Source of the DNA: Oceanobacillus manasiensis
GTDB taxonomy: Bacteria; Bacillota; Bacilli; Bacillales; Amphibacillaceae
Direction of reading: 5' to 3'
Assembly (NCBI RefSeq): GCF_000724085.1
Contig: NZ_CCDL010000001.1
Span: 248,001 to 312,000 of the forward strand
Length of the DNA: 64,000 bases
Shown one piece after another: positions 54,507-63,595 of the stretch. The number at the start of each line of letters is the position of its first letter. Position 1 is the first letter of the stretch. Under the pieces are notes generated by a model. The model was given only the letters and a program-made list of their open reading frames with translations. It was not told the DNA's origin and made no database searches. A program made the position numbers and the translations under genes.

Positions 54507-55031
54507 TTAATGGCCACCATGATCATGGACATGGTCTTCCTCACTCTCATTATCATGCTCATGATTTTCCTCGCTTTCATGATCGTGTTCCTCATCTACA
54601 TAATCTTCTTCATTTACACTCCCCACGTTAAATTCTTTTGTTGGCATCATGTGTGAAGCCCGGGCTGTTACATGTGCGGTAACTTCATACAATCCTTCAT
54701 CCTCAAAAGTATGCGTTAAATTATAAATACCATCCTCGTTGAGTTCGCCCTCTATTTTGATGGAATCCTCTTTATTTCCTTTTTCCCAAATCTCAAACAG
54801 AACTTCATCAGCATCTTCGACATTCTCTTCTCCATGCAGTACTTTTACTTGAATTGTGCCCTCTTGACCCGGTTCAAAAGAGTTCGGTTCAGTCAAAAAT
54901 TCTACGTCTAATGTTTTTAATCCTTCTTCTTCATTAGAACCTGATACATTGGATTCTTCGTTCGATGCATTACCACAACCAGATAAAATGAAGAAAAATA
55001 GTACTAATACTGGAATTAGTTTTTTTAACAT
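54507..55031 (-). CDS. YtkA/FixH-like lipoprotein with His-rich tail, copy 1
   Basis: 174 residues: lipobox LSGC (Cys19), a YtkA-like immunoglobulin-type domain (VEFLTEPNSFEPGQ to GLYEVTAHVTARASHMMPTKEF) and a tail of alternating His, Glu and Asp ending HDHGGH. The HMMP segment and the tail are plausible copper ligands. The start was set at the Met at 55031 after AAGGGG. Last gene of a five-gene operon with two SCO1 genes. Confidence 0.82.
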   Translation of the reverse strand: MLKKLIPVLVLFFFILSGCGNASNEESNVSGSNEEEGLKTLDVEFLTEPNSFEPGQEGTIQVKVLHGEENVEDADEVLFEIWEKGNKEDSIKIEGELNEDGIYNLTHTFEDEGLYEVTAHVTARASHMMPTKEFNVGSVNEEDYVDEEHDHESEENHEHDNESEEDHVHDHGGH

Positions 55032-55050
55032 ATTAATCCCCTTTCTCATT

Positions 55051-55629
55051 TTAATTAAGAATTTTTATGTGTTCTATCATTTCTTCATAAGGTACTTCCT
55101 GGTATCCATTATACTTTTTAACGATAGTACCTGACTGATCCACGAGAAAGAAACTTGTGCCGTGAATAAATTGATCAGAATTTTCCGGAGGTTTAGCTGC
55201 CGCAGTTTTAAAAGATTTTTCTGAAATGTTTTTTATATAGTCGAAAGTGTACCCCCCTAAAAATGACCAGTTCGATAAATCACCTCCGCGATCAGTAATA
55301 AAGTCTCTTCGAATATCTGCCGTATCTCTTTCTGGGTCTATACTAAATGACACAATTTGAATTGGTACATCCTCACTTTTCAATTTGTTTTGAAGTTTTG
55401 CCATATTTGCCGTCATTGGAGGACATACAGTCTCACAATTAGTAAAAACAAAGTCGGCTATCCAAACTTCTCCTTTCAAGTCTGATAACGTAACCATGTT
55501 ACCAACCTGATCTGTAGCTTTAAATTCTTCAACTGACCAATTGAGTTTATCTGGTATCGTTTGTTCAGTGTTGCAAGCGGCGAATAAGAAAGTGATAATA
55601 AATAAACATAGAATGATGCGAAACTTCAT
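55051..55629 (-). CDS. SCO1/SenC lipoprotein, copy 1
   Basis: 192 residues: lipobox FAAC (Cys19) and thioredoxin-like SCO fold with the copper ligands C65-x3-C69 (TNCETVCPPMT) and His156 (IHGTSFF). SCO proteins bind copper or reduce thiols during assembly of CuA centres in cytochrome c oxidase. The oxidase in this window lacks CuA, so its target lies elsewhere or its role is different. Confidence 0.92.
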   Translation of the reverse strand: MKFRIILCLFIITFLFAACNTEQTIPDKLNWSVEEFKATDQVGNMVTLSDLKGEVWIADFVFTNCETVCPPMTANMAKLQNKLKSEDVPIQIVSFSIDPERDTADIRRDFITDRGGDLSNWSFLGGYTFDYIKNISEKSFKTAAAKPPENSDQFIHGTSFFLVDQSGTIVKKYNGYQEVPYEEMIEHIKILN

Positions 55630-55657
55630 TATTATACCCCCAAAGTAATATAAACTG

Positions 55658-56242
55658 TTATTCTTGCAAGACTTTTTCCAAATCCTCTGCTATTTTGCTC
55701 ATTTCCTTGGATTCCATGCCACTATAGCTTTTAACTACTTTTGCATCAGGGTTTATGAGATAAAAGTTAGTTCCATGTGCAACTTGGTTAGAATCTGGTA
55801 TTTTTTTAACCATTGATTGAAATGATTTAATAGATAAAGTTTTAATTGTTTCATAGTCATAACCCGTCAGAAACGTCCAATTACTAAAATCAGCTTGGAA
55901 TTTCTCTCCAAATTTTTTTAGCGTCTCAGGTGTATCATTATCTGGATCTACACTAAAAGAGACTAATTGCACATCTAAGTTTTTACTTTTGATCTTTTCT
56001 TGCAAACTCGCCATATTTGCAGTCATTGGCGGGCAAACAGTTGTACAATTTGTGAAAATAGTATCAGCAACCCACCAGCTACCTTCTAAGTCTTGTAGAC
56101 TTAAGAACTGTTTATCCTGTGTGGTAAACTCAAAGGATTGCATCTCTCGAGACATATTCGTTTCAATTTTCTCCTCGTTACAAGCAGTAAGAAAGATGAT
56201 GGCAACAAACATTAAAATAAATTGTTTCTTCAGTGTAATCAC
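55658..56242 (-). CDS. SCO1/SenC lipoprotein, copy 2
   Basis: 194 residues: lipobox LTAC (Cys21), C66-x3-C70 (TNCTTVCPPMT) and His156 (AHGTNFYLI), so all ligands are present. It differs clearly from copy 1 outside the motifs, arguing for an old duplication. It sits between copy 1 and the second YtkA-like gene. Confidence 0.92.
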   Translation of the reverse strand: MITLKKQFILMFVAIIFLTACNEEKIETNMSREMQSFEFTTQDKQFLSLQDLEGSWWVADTIFTNCTTVCPPMTANMASLQEKIKSKNLDVQLVSFSVDPDNDTPETLKKFGEKFQADFSNWTFLTGYDYETIKTLSIKSFQSMVKKIPDSNQVAHGTNFYLINPDAKVVKSYSGMESKEMSKIAEDLEKVLQE

Positions 56243-56272
56243 GCTCTCTTAATAATAAATTCGAAGAACTAG

Positions 56273-56755
56273 TTATTGATGATGTTCATGCGATGTGTTT
56301 TGATCTGGTCCTGATTGCCCTAGTTTCTGTTTCTCACTTTCTAGTTTGACTATTTCCTCAGGTGAGGCAGTCCCCACTATAAATGGAAGTTTCGGCATCA
56401 CATGCATTCCTTTAGCTGTAACATGGGTTTGCACATAATAAATCCCCTCTTCTTCAAAATTCTTTTCTATATTATATAGACCATCTTTTTCATGTTTTCC
56501 TTCAATACGTTCACTATTATCTTGATCATTTTCCTTCCATAACTCAAAGATCACTTCATCGGCATTTTTTACTGTTTTTGCTCCTTGTGTAATTGCTACA
56601 CTTAGATCAGTACTCTTAGCTAGAGGAATACTACCTGGTATTAAAATTTCTACTTGTATAGCTTCAGTAGAATCTGATGTTGCTTGATCCTCTCCGAAGT
56701 TACAAGCAACAAGAAAAGATAAAGAAACCAAAAACGTCATCATAATAAATTTCAT
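56273..56755 (-). CDS. YtkA/FixH-like lipoprotein, copy 2
   Basis: 160 residues: lipobox LVAC (Cys18), a YtkA-like domain ending in VQTHVTAKGMHVMPKLPFIVG, and a short His-containing tail (SHEHHQ). HVMP corresponds to HMMP in copy 1, so a Met/His metal site is conserved. Second gene of the operon. Confidence 0.82.
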   Translation of the reverse strand: MKFIMMTFLVSLSFLVACNFGEDQATSDSTEAIQVEILIPGSIPLAKSTDLSVAITQGAKTVKNADEVIFELWKENDQDNSERIEGKHEKDGLYNIEKNFEEEGIYYVQTHVTAKGMHVMPKLPFIVGTASPEEIVKLESEKQKLGQSGPDQNTSHEHHQ

Positions 56756-56794
56756 ACAATTAGAGACCTCCTTTCACATACACATGATTCATCT

Positions 56795-58207
56795 CTAACC
56801 AATCCACTGTTTAACTTTTGGGATTCTTTGGATAATGAAACGATCTACAATCCAGATAAATATAAGAGAAAGCCCTGCTAGTGGGAAGAATATGCCAAGA
56901 GCTATTATGAGTATTGCTAATCCCTTTAGCATCTTGAAATCTTTTGGTAAAGATGGTGCACCTAGTTTTCCTGTCGGCCTGCGCTTCCACCACATCATTA
57001 ATCCACTGATGACAACCAGGATAATCCCGATCATTAATAGAAGCATAAAAATTTGACTTAGCAGGCCATATTCTCCTTGATGAAAGGCAATTCCGAGTGA
57101 CATTGCTTTACCCAAACTGCCATAATCGTCCCAAGTGTAATTCACTAGTGCTTCCCCACTATATTGGTCAATATGTAGTGTCTGCTGTGTCCATGGGCCT
57201 GGGCGATTTGGAAATACATCTGCTGTATCCAAAAACACAGTATAAACTCCCTCCTCACTTTGAGGGAAAACAATTTGATAACCTGGATGAACCTGTTTAT
57301 CTTCTACGGTCTCTATGACATTCTCAATGGATATTGGTACTGTGCCATTACTAGTTGATGCTGGAACAAGAATGTTTTCCGCTGCCCATGGAACGTCCGC
57401 TACCTCTTTTGTTGGTATAGTCGACGTTGGAAACGCATAGGATTCCCATGGTTGATCGCCAGCAGGTCCTCCAGTACCAGTAGCTTCAACTGCCTTGTGT
57501 GCCATACCTCCCCAAACGTCAGACCACATTAGACCAGATAACACTTGAACAACAATAAAAATTGACAACCACACAGCTGTAACAGCATGTAAGTCGCGCC
57601 AGAATAACCTTTTTCCCTTAAAAGCTCGAATCCGAGGAACCAATGACCCAAAGATCGATTTTCGATTACGTGGCCACCATAGGTAACAGCCTGATATTAC
57701 GAGAATAATAACCCAGCAAGCAGCAAGCTCAACTAATCTATTTCCAATCGTACCTCCCCATAACACTCCATTATGTAAGTCCTTGACATATGCCATGAAA
57801 CGATCGCCTTCATTAATAGTACCAACGATATCACCATTATATGGATTAACATATACAGAAATCTCTTTCCCTCTATCCATCATCCCTACAACTGCTGTTT
57901 TTTCTACACCAGAGGACGGTGTCATACTGGTAATTTCAGCATTGGGGTAATTCATTTTTACTCCATTTACTTGTTCAGTTGGTGTGAGCCTCTCTCCTTC
58001 TTGTTGAACATAGTAAAGGTCATGGTACATATAGTCCTCTATTTGCGATTTAAAAAGGTACACACCTCCGGTAATAGCTAGAAATAGAATGAGAGGAGCG
58101 AAAATAACACCTGCATAGAAATGCCATCGCCAAATCGCGGTGTATATTTTTTTATTTTGTTTAGCATTCGTTATACGCGGTTCTTCTTTTTTAGTTATTG
58201 TGCTCAA
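56795..58207 (-). CDS. PepSY-associated membrane protein (PiuB-like)
   Basis: 470 residues with four to five helices and two PepSY-type external domains. Helix-associated His in RWHFYAGVIF, DLHNGVLWG, RDLHAVTAVW and GIAFHQGEYG suggest heme ligands, as in proposed iron or siderophore reductases. The start is TTG 58207 behind AAAGGAGG. First gene of the minus-strand operon and divergent from the two-component genes. Confidence 0.87.
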   Translation of the reverse strand: MSTITKKEEPRITNAKQNKKIYTAIWRWHFYAGVIFAPLILFLAITGGVYLFKSQIEDYMYHDLYYVQQEGERLTPTEQVNGVKMNYPNAEITSMTPSSGVEKTAVVGMMDRGKEISVYVNPYNGDIVGTINEGDRFMAYVKDLHNGVLWGGTIGNRLVELAACWVIILVISGCYLWWPRNRKSIFGSLVPRIRAFKGKRLFWRDLHAVTAVWLSIFIVVQVLSGLMWSDVWGGMAHKAVEATGTGGPAGDQPWESYAFPTSTIPTKEVADVPWAAENILVPASTSNGTVPISIENVIETVEDKQVHPGYQIVFPQSEEGVYTVFLDTADVFPNRPGPWTQQTLHIDQYSGEALVNYTWDDYGSLGKAMSLGIAFHQGEYGLLSQIFMLLLMIGIILVVISGLMMWWKRRPTGKLGAPSLPKDFKMLKGLAILIIALGIFFPLAGLSLIFIWIVDRFIIQRIPKVKQWIG

Positions 58208-58795
58208 GGGATAAGCCTCCTTTACTTGATGCTAATGCTAATGTTAATTGCCACACTCAAAAGCATCTTGCAAATTTTAATATGATAAACTACTTCTATT
58301 AATTCATTTAAGCGGTGCACCTCACCCTCTAAACCTTTTTCAACTTTTCTAGCATATACTGGAATGTGAGAACTTATGTTATAGAACAGTCATTATCAAA
58401 CACGGTAACCACTATGAACCTTTTTAGAGCAGCGCTTACAATTGGTTTTGAGAACTTTTACAGTTAATTCATTTAGGAATGTATTATTACCATTTACATC
58501 GAACAAAGGCTATAGCAGTAATGGTACAGTATAGATGTGAACTTTTTGTGTAATAATTGTGGATTTCAGAAAACAATTCCTATTTTTGTGTGTACTGTCC
58601 TTGTCAAAAATAAAGCCCTCAATTACAATGATTTCAAACATTGTATGCACTAAATACCTTGTTTAATTATGCATATTAATCTTTAAATAGTTTAGTATGA
58701 TTAGATAAAAGAAACTAAGATGATGATATTTATACTTATCTTTCATCTACCTTTATAATGAACTGCGGATGCGGTATTTTGGAATGGGGGATCGT
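58208..58795. promoter_or_regulatory. 588-base divergent control region
   Basis: No gene seen. It separates the PepSY operon from the regulator genes. TATAAT at 58754-58759 with no good -35 suggests an activator-dependent promoter. A short CTAAT direct repeat lies next to the PepSY start (about 58233-58250). No clear Fur, CsoR or CopY box was found. Confidence 0.4.
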
Positions 58796-59491
58796 ATGAA
58801 TCAAACGACTATTATGGTAATTGATGATGAGCAGCAGATGAGACAAATGATAAGGACGTTTTTAGAAAGAGATGGGTACACAGTCCTCGAAGCGACCGAT
58901 GGCACCCATGCCCTTTCACTATTAGAAAAAAATAAACCACATTTATTAATTGTAGATGTAATGATGCCTTTTATGGATGGGTTTACATTTGCCAAAGAAC
59001 TCAAGCCCGCTTCTGATCTCCCTTTAATCTTCTTATCTGCTAAAGGAGAAGAATGGGATAAGATTCATGGTCTAAAACTGGGTGGCGATGATTACATTAC
59101 GAAACCTTTCTTACCTGAGGAACTACTCGCACGAGTCGAATCGGTACTTAGACGGGCATACCGTCATAAGACTAGTTCCGATATTCTAACAGCTGGTCCA
59201 ATTGTTCTTAACAATATTTCGCATCTAGTGACATTGGAGGGATCTTCCCTTTCATTAACTCGTAAAGAGTTTAGCGTGCTTCAGATTCTTTTAAAAAACA
59301 CTGGGCGCGTATATTCTAGAGAACAACTATTGCATCTCGTTTGGAAAGAAAGCCAGCAAAGTAGTGAACGAACTGTAGATACTCACATTAAGACGTTACG
59401 TCTAAAAATGGGTCACCACGGACATTTAATCAAAACTGTTTGGGGTGTTGGTTATAAATTTGAGGTAGAGAATGAAGAAGCTTTCATTTAA
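58796..59491 (+). CDS. OmpR-family response regulator
   Basis: 231 residues: receiver domain with acidic pair D10/D11, phosphorylation site D54 (LIVDVMMPFMDG) and Lys in YITKPF; winged-helix DNA-binding domain with SLTRKEFSVLQILL and VDTHIKTLRLKM. The start was set at ATG 58796 after GGGGGATC. It overlaps the kinase gene by 20 bases. The obvious target is the divergent PepSY/SCO operon. Confidence 0.92.
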   Translation: MNQTTIMVIDDEQQMRQMIRTFLERDGYTVLEATDGTHALSLLEKNKPHLLIVDVMMPFMDGFTFAKELKPASDLPLIFLSAKGEEWDKIHGLKLGGDDYITKPFLPEELLARVESVLRRAYRHKTSSDILTAGPIVLNNISHLVTLEGSSLSLTRKEFSVLQILLKNTGRVYSREQLLHLVWKESQQSSERTVDTHIKTLRLKMGHHGHLIKTVWGVGYKFEVENEEAFI

Positions 59492-60878
59492 CAAACAAAT
59501 ACTTATTGTCTTTTTCTCCAGCATCGGTTTTAGCATTCTTTTTTCCTTTTTCTTTATTCATTATTTATATTCTGAATTATATTTATCAAGCATTGAGGAA
59601 TCTATTGTATATCAAGGCCAGCGGACAGCCGCCCATTATCATTACGGAGAATTGGACGATGAAATCATAAGCAAAATTCAGTGGTATAATGTCGTTTCGG
59701 AATATGACATTATTGTCGTGGATGACCTGGAAAATCTCTCTACATACTTCCCTTACCAAGTAAACTATGAAACACTTGTTGATGCACACGATCGATCTGA
59801 ATTAGAAGAGGGAAGATATGTAATGAAAGAGGGGTTTGTGGATGAGTTTAACAGAGAAATTCTAGGAGCTATATTTCCTATAAAAGGGGAACAGGAACTA
59901 ATTGGATTTATTTATATTTATGTACCTCTAGCTGCAATTATAGATGTGTTTAGTAATAGTATTCCCATAATGCTCATAGTAGGGACTTTGTTTTTCTTTA
60001 TTCTCTTTTTTGTTGTTAAACGTGTTTGGAAATCTATTTACAGACCTCTCAAGAATTTACAAAATCTCGCATTTGAAGTGTCAAAAGGGAATTACTCCAA
60101 TCAAATACAAATTGAGCGTAATGACGAAGTCGGGCAATTTGTGAAAGCATTTAATCAGATGAGCATAGCATTAGAGCAACAAGAAGAGCGAAAGAAAGAA
60201 TTCACATCAAGTGTCGTACATGAACTGCGCACTCCTCTTACATATATTGGTGGGTACGCCGAAGCGCTAAATCAGAAAATATATACCTCTCCCGAAGAAG
60301 CAAAGAACTATTTAACAACTATCGGGAAAGAAACAACAAGATTAAGCAAGTTAATTAATGATCTCGCTGATTTGAATTATTTACAGGAAGAATTATATAC
60401 AATCGACAAGCAACCGATTGCCATTGCACAATTATTATTTGATACAATCGATTTATTTGAAATTCTTATTAAAGAGAAAAAAATGCACCTTTCTCTTAAT
60501 ATTGAAGAAGAACTTATTGTGTTTGGTGACGCTAAACGCATCCAACAAGTATTTTATAATACCATCGATAACGCTCTCAAATACTCATTAGAAGAGGGTT
60601 CGATCACAATTAATCTCATTAAAACTAACCAAGCTGCTCAGTACCAGATCATTAATTCCGGTATTGTCATTCAAGAGGATGATCTCAAACGACTTGGGGA
60701 ACGTTTTTTCCGAACAGATAAAGCAAGAACTCGAACAACAGGGGGAACAGGACTTGGCTTGTCCATAGTAAAAGAAATTGTTCGATTGCATGAAGGAACA
60801 TTCTCTATTACTAGTAATAATGCGATTGGGACAACGGTCACTATTCAACTACCTCATGCGGATATAGAAGGAGTGTGA
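59472..60878 (+). CDS. Sensor histidine kinase
   Basis: 468 residues: helix 1 (about 8-33), external sensor domain of about 130 residues, helix 2 (about 163-188), HAMP, H-box SVVHELRTPLTYIGGY, N-box NTIDNALKYS and G-box GGTGLGLSIV. The sensor domain has no recognisable fold and few His, Met or Cys, so the signal cannot be guessed from it. Partner of the regulator at 58796. Confidence 0.92.
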   Translation: MKKLSFNKQILIVFFSSIGFSILFSFFFIHYLYSELYLSSIEESIVYQGQRTAAHYHYGELDDEIISKIQWYNVVSEYDIIVVDDLENLSTYFPYQVNYETLVDAHDRSELEEGRYVMKEGFVDEFNREILGAIFPIKGEQELIGFIYIYVPLAAIIDVFSNSIPIMLIVGTLFFFILFFVVKRVWKSIYRPLKNLQNLAFEVSKGNYSNQIQIERNDEVGQFVKAFNQMSIALEQQEERKKEFTSSVVHELRTPLTYIGGYAEALNQKIYTSPEEAKNYLTTIGKETTRLSKLINDLADLNYLQEELYTIDKQPIAIAQLLFDTIDLFEILIKEKKMHLSLNIEEELIVFGDAKRIQQVFYNTIDNALKYSLEEGSITINLIKTNQAAQYQIINSGIVIQEDDLKRLGERFFRTDKARTRTTGGTGLGLSIVKEIVRLHEGTFSITSNNAIGTTVTIQLPHADIEGV

Positions 60879-60885
60879 TGACCTA

Positions 60886-61449
60886 ATGAATATTAGATAT
60901 ATAGCTTATATCGTTTTTTGTCTTATTATCCTTTCTGCATGTAACGCTAATCAACCAATCGAAAAGAAGATTGATTCGTTTTCCTTTACAGATCAAAATA
61001 ATCAACCATTTGGCATTACCGATTTAAGTGAAAGTATTTGGATTTCTAATTTTATTTTCACCTCATGCGAAACTGTTTGTCCGCGAATGACGTCTGAAAT
61101 GGCCTCATTACAAAAAACATTAAAAAAGGAAGGAATAGAAGTAGAATTTGTTTCCTTCAGTGTGGATCCTGAGGTTGATTCGCCCGAAATATTAAAAGAA
61201 TATATTAACCAATATACTGATAACGAAACAAATTGGCATATGTTGACGGGCTATACTCAAAAAGAGATTGAAGCATTTGCAAGAGAGCAATTTCAAACAA
61301 TTGTCCAAAAACCAGATACTTCTAACCAAGTTATCCATGGGACAACGTTTTATCTAATAGATGATCGAGGGTTTATCTTGAATGAATACAACTATGTTGA
61401 TGATTCTTATGAAGATGAAATTATAAACGACATTAAAGAAATCAGCTAG
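60886..61449 (+). CDS. SCO1/SenC lipoprotein, copy 3
   Basis: 187 residues: lipobox LSAC (Cys19), C61-x3-C65 (TSCETVCPRMT) and His151 (IHGTTFYLI), all ligands kept. It starts seven bases after the kinase stop and is the third gene of the regulator operon. A periplasmic-side thiol/copper protein beside a kinase may help the signal reach the sensor; this is inference. Confidence 0.9.
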   Translation: MNIRYIAYIVFCLIILSACNANQPIEKKIDSFSFTDQNNQPFGITDLSESIWISNFIFTSCETVCPRMTSEMASLQKTLKKEGIEVEFVSFSVDPEVDSPEILKEYINQYTDNETNWHMLTGYTQKEIEAFAREQFQTIVQKPDTSNQVIHGTTFYLIDDRGFILNEYNYVDDSYEDEIINDIKEIS

Positions 61450-61459
61450 TTAGGATGCG

Positions 61460-61495
61460 AAAAGTCCTCTTACAGATACTGTAAAAGGACTTTTT
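61460..61495 (+). terminator. Terminator of regulator operon
   Basis: AAAGTCCTCTTACAG / CTGTAAAAGGACTTTTTT with a 2-3 base loop, right after the SCO copy 3 stop. The following 61496-61612 shows only a short GCAATG hairpin. Confidence 0.88.
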
Positions 61496-61612
61496 TAGAT
61501 TTTATAGTTGTTACTTCAAAAAGTTGTAGATCGTGTTTTTCTAAGTTGTAAGTTTTCTGAAGAGGCAATGCACTTCATTGCGTCCATTTTCTTAAACAAC
61601 AATCGGGAGCTT

Positions 61613-62413
61613 TTACTTTTTGTTATTTAAGGATTCATTTAGAAGGTGAAAATTATAGATAGAGATAGATTCACTTTGAGAAGATATAATTATCTCTGCA
61701 TTAACTTTAAAAACATCATGCAACATTGTTTGTGTAATCACATCTTTAGGAATGCCAAAATCATAGAGACGCCCAGATTTAAGCGCAATAATTTGATCTG
61801 AAATCATTGCAGCCTGATTAATATCATGCAGGACTAAGATAATCGTAATGCCCTGTTCCGTGTTCAACTGTTTTAGTAGCTCAATGATTTCAAGTTGATG
61901 GTGAATATCAAGATAAGAGGTAGGCTCATCTAACAATAAAACAGTTGGTTGCTGAGCCAATGCCATAGCAATCCAAGCCCGCTGCCGTTCTCCTCCAGAC
62001 AAACTATTAACAGCTCTTTCTGCTAAATTTATTAAATTTGTTAGTTTAATAGCCTCTTCTACAATAGCTTGATCATCTTGATTTAAACGTTCAAATTTCT
62101 TTTTGTGAGGAAAACGTCCATATTCGATTAATTGTCGAACTGTAATCTCAGGATTACTCTCATTTTCCTGCATTAAGTATGCAAGCTCTCGAGCAAATGG
62201 CTTTCTCCCCCATTTATGAATATTACTACTTTGAAATACTATCTCTCCATATGTAGCCTTAAGTTGATTTCCAATAGCTTTTAAGAACGTACTTTTGCCA
62301 CAACCGTTCGGTCCAATAATGCTATGAATCTTTCCAGCCTCTAACTGAATTGTTAAATCCGAAATAACTTCATTAGCCTGATAACCAATATGAACATTTT
62401 TTATCTCAAACAT
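61613..62413 (-). CDS. Siderophore/cobalamin-type ABC importer ATP-binding protein
   Basis: 266 residues: Walker A GPNGCGKST, signature LSGGERQRAWIAMAL, Walker B LLLDEPTSYLDI, H-loop LVLHD, in the FecE/FhuC style. The start was set at the ATG overlapping the permease stop as TGATG. With the genes upstream it forms an iron-complex importer. Confidence 0.9.
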   Translation of the reverse strand: MFEIKNVHIGYQANEVISDLTIQLEAGKIHSIIGPNGCGKSTFLKAIGNQLKATYGEIVFQSSNIHKWGRKPFARELAYLMQENESNPEITVRQLIEYGRFPHKKKFERLNQDDQAIVEEAIKLTNLINLAERAVNSLSGGERQRAWIAMALAQQPTVLLLDEPTSYLDIHHQLEIIELLKQLNTEQGITIILVLHDINQAAMISDQIIALKSGRLYDFGIPKDVITQTMLHDVFKVNAEIIISSQSESISIYNFHLLNESLNNKK

Positions 62414-63423
62414 CACAGAGTCCTCTTCTTTCGTAACAAATATAAGAAAAACGGAGCACCGATGCCCCCCATTATAATACCTACTGGGAGTTCAATTGGC
62501 GCAAAGGCAACTCTGCCAATGGTATCTGATAAGCAAAGAACTGCTACGCCTAATAACGCTGATGCTGGAAGTAAAATCTTATAATCATTACCTACGAGAA
62601 GCCTGGCTGCATGTGGAACAATCAATCCAACAAAACCCAGGAGACCTACTATACTGACAGCACTAGCTGCAAGCAACGCACTTATTGCAATAAACCACAA
62701 ACGATATCCTTCCGTATTTAGCCCAAGTGATTTTGATTTAGAGTCACCGAGTAACAGTACATTCATCCTCTGAGCACTGAGTATGGCAAGCGTCAAACCA
62801 ATAAGACTATAGGGAACAATAATCTCCACTTGCTCCCAACTTTTTGCAGATAAATTTCCTACCATAAAGGAAACAGCCCCCTGTATACGATCACTATAAA
62901 AAGTATAAAGAGCATTCACCCCAGCATTTAAAAAAGCAGAAGCTGCAACGCCAGCTAGAACTATCCTCATTGGAGAAGCTCCTCTGTCCCAAGCTAGCAA
63001 GTAAATAAGCAAAGATGTTAACATCGCTCCAATGAATGAGACGGGAACCAACAAATGCGAATAAGCAGGGAAAACCAAAAGTATTGTTATTCCGAATAAA
63101 CCTGCACCAGAGGAAACGCCAATAATGTGAGGATCAGCCATTGGGTTACGCATGACACCTTGCAGTATGGCACCAGATAGCGCTAAATTTATGCCTACGA
63201 ATACGGCCACAAGTGTTCGTGGCAACCTGATATTCCAAATGATATCGTAGTATTCTGAGGCACTGTCACCAAATAAGATACTTAAAATGGATTTTATATC
63301 CACCGAGACCGCGCCGGTCCCTAGACTAAACATAACACTAAATATAGCTAGGAATAGAAAGCAGATGGTGACGAAGGCCTTCCAGCTTTTCCTTTTTCTA
63401 AAACCCTTATTATCATTCATCAT
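62413..63423 (-). CDS. FecCD-family iron-complex permease
   Basis: 336 residues, about nine to ten helices, with FecCD motifs: IRLPRTLVAVFVGINLALSG, GVMRNPMADPHIIGVSSGAG and GLIVPHAARLLVG. It transports ferric siderophore, heme or vitamin B12; the ligand is not determined. Followed by its ATPase with a TGATG overlap. Confidence 0.92.
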   Translation of the reverse strand: MMNDNKGFRKRKSWKAFVTICFLFLAIFSVMFSLGTGAVSVDIKSILSILFGDSASEYYDIIWNIRLPRTLVAVFVGINLALSGAILQGVMRNPMADPHIIGVSSGAGLFGITILLVFPAYSHLLVPVSFIGAMLTSLLIYLLAWDRGASPMRIVLAGVAASAFLNAGVNALYTFYSDRIQGAVSFMVGNLSAKSWEQVEIIVPYSLIGLTLAILSAQRMNVLLLGDSKSKSLGLNTEGYRLWFIAISALLAASAVSIVGLLGFVGLIVPHAARLLVGNDYKILLPASALLGVAVLCLSDTIGRVAFAPIELPVGIIMGGIGAPFFLYLLRKKRTL

Positions 63424-63595
63424 AATTTTCTAGAAAGTTCAACATACAAATTGAACTCACATCTTTCTCTAACTTCCTTCTTGGAGTGTATCCGATAAGG
63501 AAAGCTGAAAAACTATCATTCTTCATCTAACTCAGCCTCCATTAAACCTCATACTAATTTTTATGATAGTACACTTCTTTCTATTAGCTGTAAAA

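Noticed and set aside
58388-58398. Fur box
   Set aside because: Only one half (TGATAAT on the minus strand) matches; the second half is poor, so no iron-box call was made despite the PepSY and siderophore-type genes.
61540-61612. Insertion-sequence scar near a GCAATG hairpin
   Set aside because: Only a 6-base stem is visible; no terminal repeat or transposase fragment supports it.
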